A model generated the notes under the pieces. That model was not told where the DNA came from and did not search any database. It worked only from the letters and a program-made list of their open reading frames with translations. The translations under genes were made by a program, and so were the position numbers. A stretch of 64,000 nucleotides of DNA from Methylomonas sp. UP202 (GTDB taxonomy: Bacteria > Pseudomonadota > Gammaproteobacteria > Methylococcales > Methylomonadaceae): assembly GCF_029910655.1 (NCBI RefSeq), contig NZ_CP123897.1, positions 1,736,001-1,800,000 on the forward strand. The letters are read 5' to 3'. Numbering within the stretch: the stretch's first letter is position 1; each line of letters begins with the position of its first letter. Shown here in pieces: positions 63,341 through 64,000 of the stretch.

Positions 63341-64000
63341 TCACGGCGCGTGCATCAAACCTATTTCGCCGGTTTCGTTGCGACCTATCCAGCGTTCGAT
63401 CAGCGGCGCGATCGCTTCCGGCGCCAGCTTTTGCAATTCCGCGGCCGTGGGTGCCACCAAATCCAGCAAGTGACGGTCGCGGCCCAGATCGGCGATTTTG
63501 AATTGGATCTGGCCGGTCTGGCGGCTGCCCATTACTTCGCCGGGACCGCGCAATTCCAGGTCTTTCTCGGCAATCACAAAGCCGTCGTGGCTTTCCTTCA
63601 AAATGCCCAGACGCTGCTTACCCAGTAGCGATAACGGGGCTTGATACATCAAGACGCAGAAGCTTTCCTGGTCGCCGCGGCCGACTCGGCCGCGCAATTG
63701 ATGCAATTGCGATAGACCCAAGCGCTCGGCATTTTCGATGATCATCAAGCCGGCGTTGGGCACGTCCATGCCGACTTCGATGACCGTGGTCGCCACCAGC
63801 AAGTCGCATTCGTGACGTTTGAAGGCCTGCATCGCGGCGTCCTTGTCTGCCGGCTTCATGCGGCCATGCACCAAGGCGATGCGCACCGCCGGCAGTGCTT
63901 GCGTCAATAAAACCGCGGTTTTCTCGGCGGCTTCGCATTGCATTTGCTCGGATTCCTCGATCAAGGTGCATACCCAGTAGGCTTGGCGACCTTGAGCCAC
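63341..64000 (-). CDS. recG: ATP-dependent DNA helicase RecG, C-terminal part (cut by window edge)
   Basis: 219 residues of the helicase C-terminal half, reading in from the right edge: EKTAVLLTQALPAVRIALVHGRMKPADKD, LLVATTVIEVGMDVPNAG (motif V), LGLSQLHQLRGRVGRGD (motif VI) and the RecG-specific TRG-like DLELRGPGEVMGSRQTG. RecG remodels stalled replication forks and Holliday junctions. The stop TGA at 63341-63343 is normal; the start lies beyond the window. Confidence 0.95.
   Translation of the reverse strand: MAQGRQAYWVCTLIEESEQMQCEAAEKTAVLLTQALPAVRIALVHGRMKPADKDAAMQAFKRHECDLLVATTVIEVGMDVPNAGLMIIENAERLGLSQLHQLRGRVGRGDQESFCVLMYQAPLSLLGKQRLGILKESHDGFVIAEKDLELRGPGEVMGSRQTGQIQFKIADLGRDRHLLDLVAPTAAELQKLAPEAIAPLIERWIGRNETGEIGLMHAP

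Overview
The window looks like chromosome from a free-living, metabolically versatile gammaproteobacterium. It carries a CopZ/CopA copper pair, several c-type cytochromes, a TonB receptor, a chromate-type transporter, PEP-CTERM secretion, large hybrid sensor kinases and methylthioadenosine salvage. The overall style resembles Methylococcales-type methanotrophs (Methylomonas and relatives), but no diagnostic gene such as pmo or mxa lies here, so that placement is inference. Most of the sequence is moderately GC-rich. Two stretches are clearly more AT-rich and look acquired: about 42.6-45.2 kb and 58.2-63.2 kb. No tRNA, rRNA or CRISPR array was recognised.

Layout. 1-3.7 kb: an EAL-HDOD signalling protein (cut by the left edge), then a copper chaperone and copper ATPase. 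3.7-8 kb: a tight leftward operon of porin, tetraheme cytochrome, orphan HAMP membrane protein and chemoreceptor. 8.4-9.7 kb: ChrA-type transporter. 10.4-23 kb: a rightward block of ten genes (TonB receptor, SMP-30 lactonase-like protein, Cys-less rhodanese-like protein, DUF1549/DUF1553 haem protein, Tat-exported DUF1501 protein, cytochrome c'-like protein with a CxxxCH site, periplasmic peroxiredoxin, dihaem cytochrome c, PepSY membrane protein, TatA). A strong sigma-54 -24/-12 promoter splits the block into a receptor/lactonase unit and a redox/export unit. 23-30 kb: a secreted beta-helix/PASTA protein, a REP-associated transposase (RAYT) pseudogene interrupted by a complete IS66 element with a perfect 8-bp target duplication, and a PEP-CTERM protein.

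30.6-45.2 kb: an unusual leftward island of hydrolases. It encodes four lipase/phospholipase-like proteins, a GH19-type and a muramidase-type peptidoglycan hydrolase, a subtilisin with a P-domain, and a staphylococcal-nuclease-like protein, accompanied by lipoproteins and small membrane proteins. The intracellular-looking members lack signal peptides. Together they could attack lipid, cell wall, protein and nucleic acid, so the island reads like an antibacterial effector arsenal, although no secretion machinery is visible. 45.7-48.2 kb: a LuxR-type response regulator and a hybrid kinase whose 3' ends overlap convergently. 48.9-52.2 kb: a leftward operon mtnA - cysZ - tandem-fused crcB - DUF190, bracketed by two inverted copies of a 164-bp MITE-like element. 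52.5-57.9 kb: a 1283-residue MASE1 hybrid kinase divergent from an MtaD-type deaminase. 58.5-63.2 kb: an AT-richer glycosylation module (methyltransferase, GT2, GtrA-GtrB fusion, membrane glycosyltransferase). The right edge cuts recG.

The two regions most likely to hold an undescribed system are the sigma-54-controlled TonB/DUF1549/DUF1501/PepSY/TatA block and the hydrolase island. The fused CrcB, in which the second repeat lacks TM1 and has lost its pore residues, is the most striking single protein.
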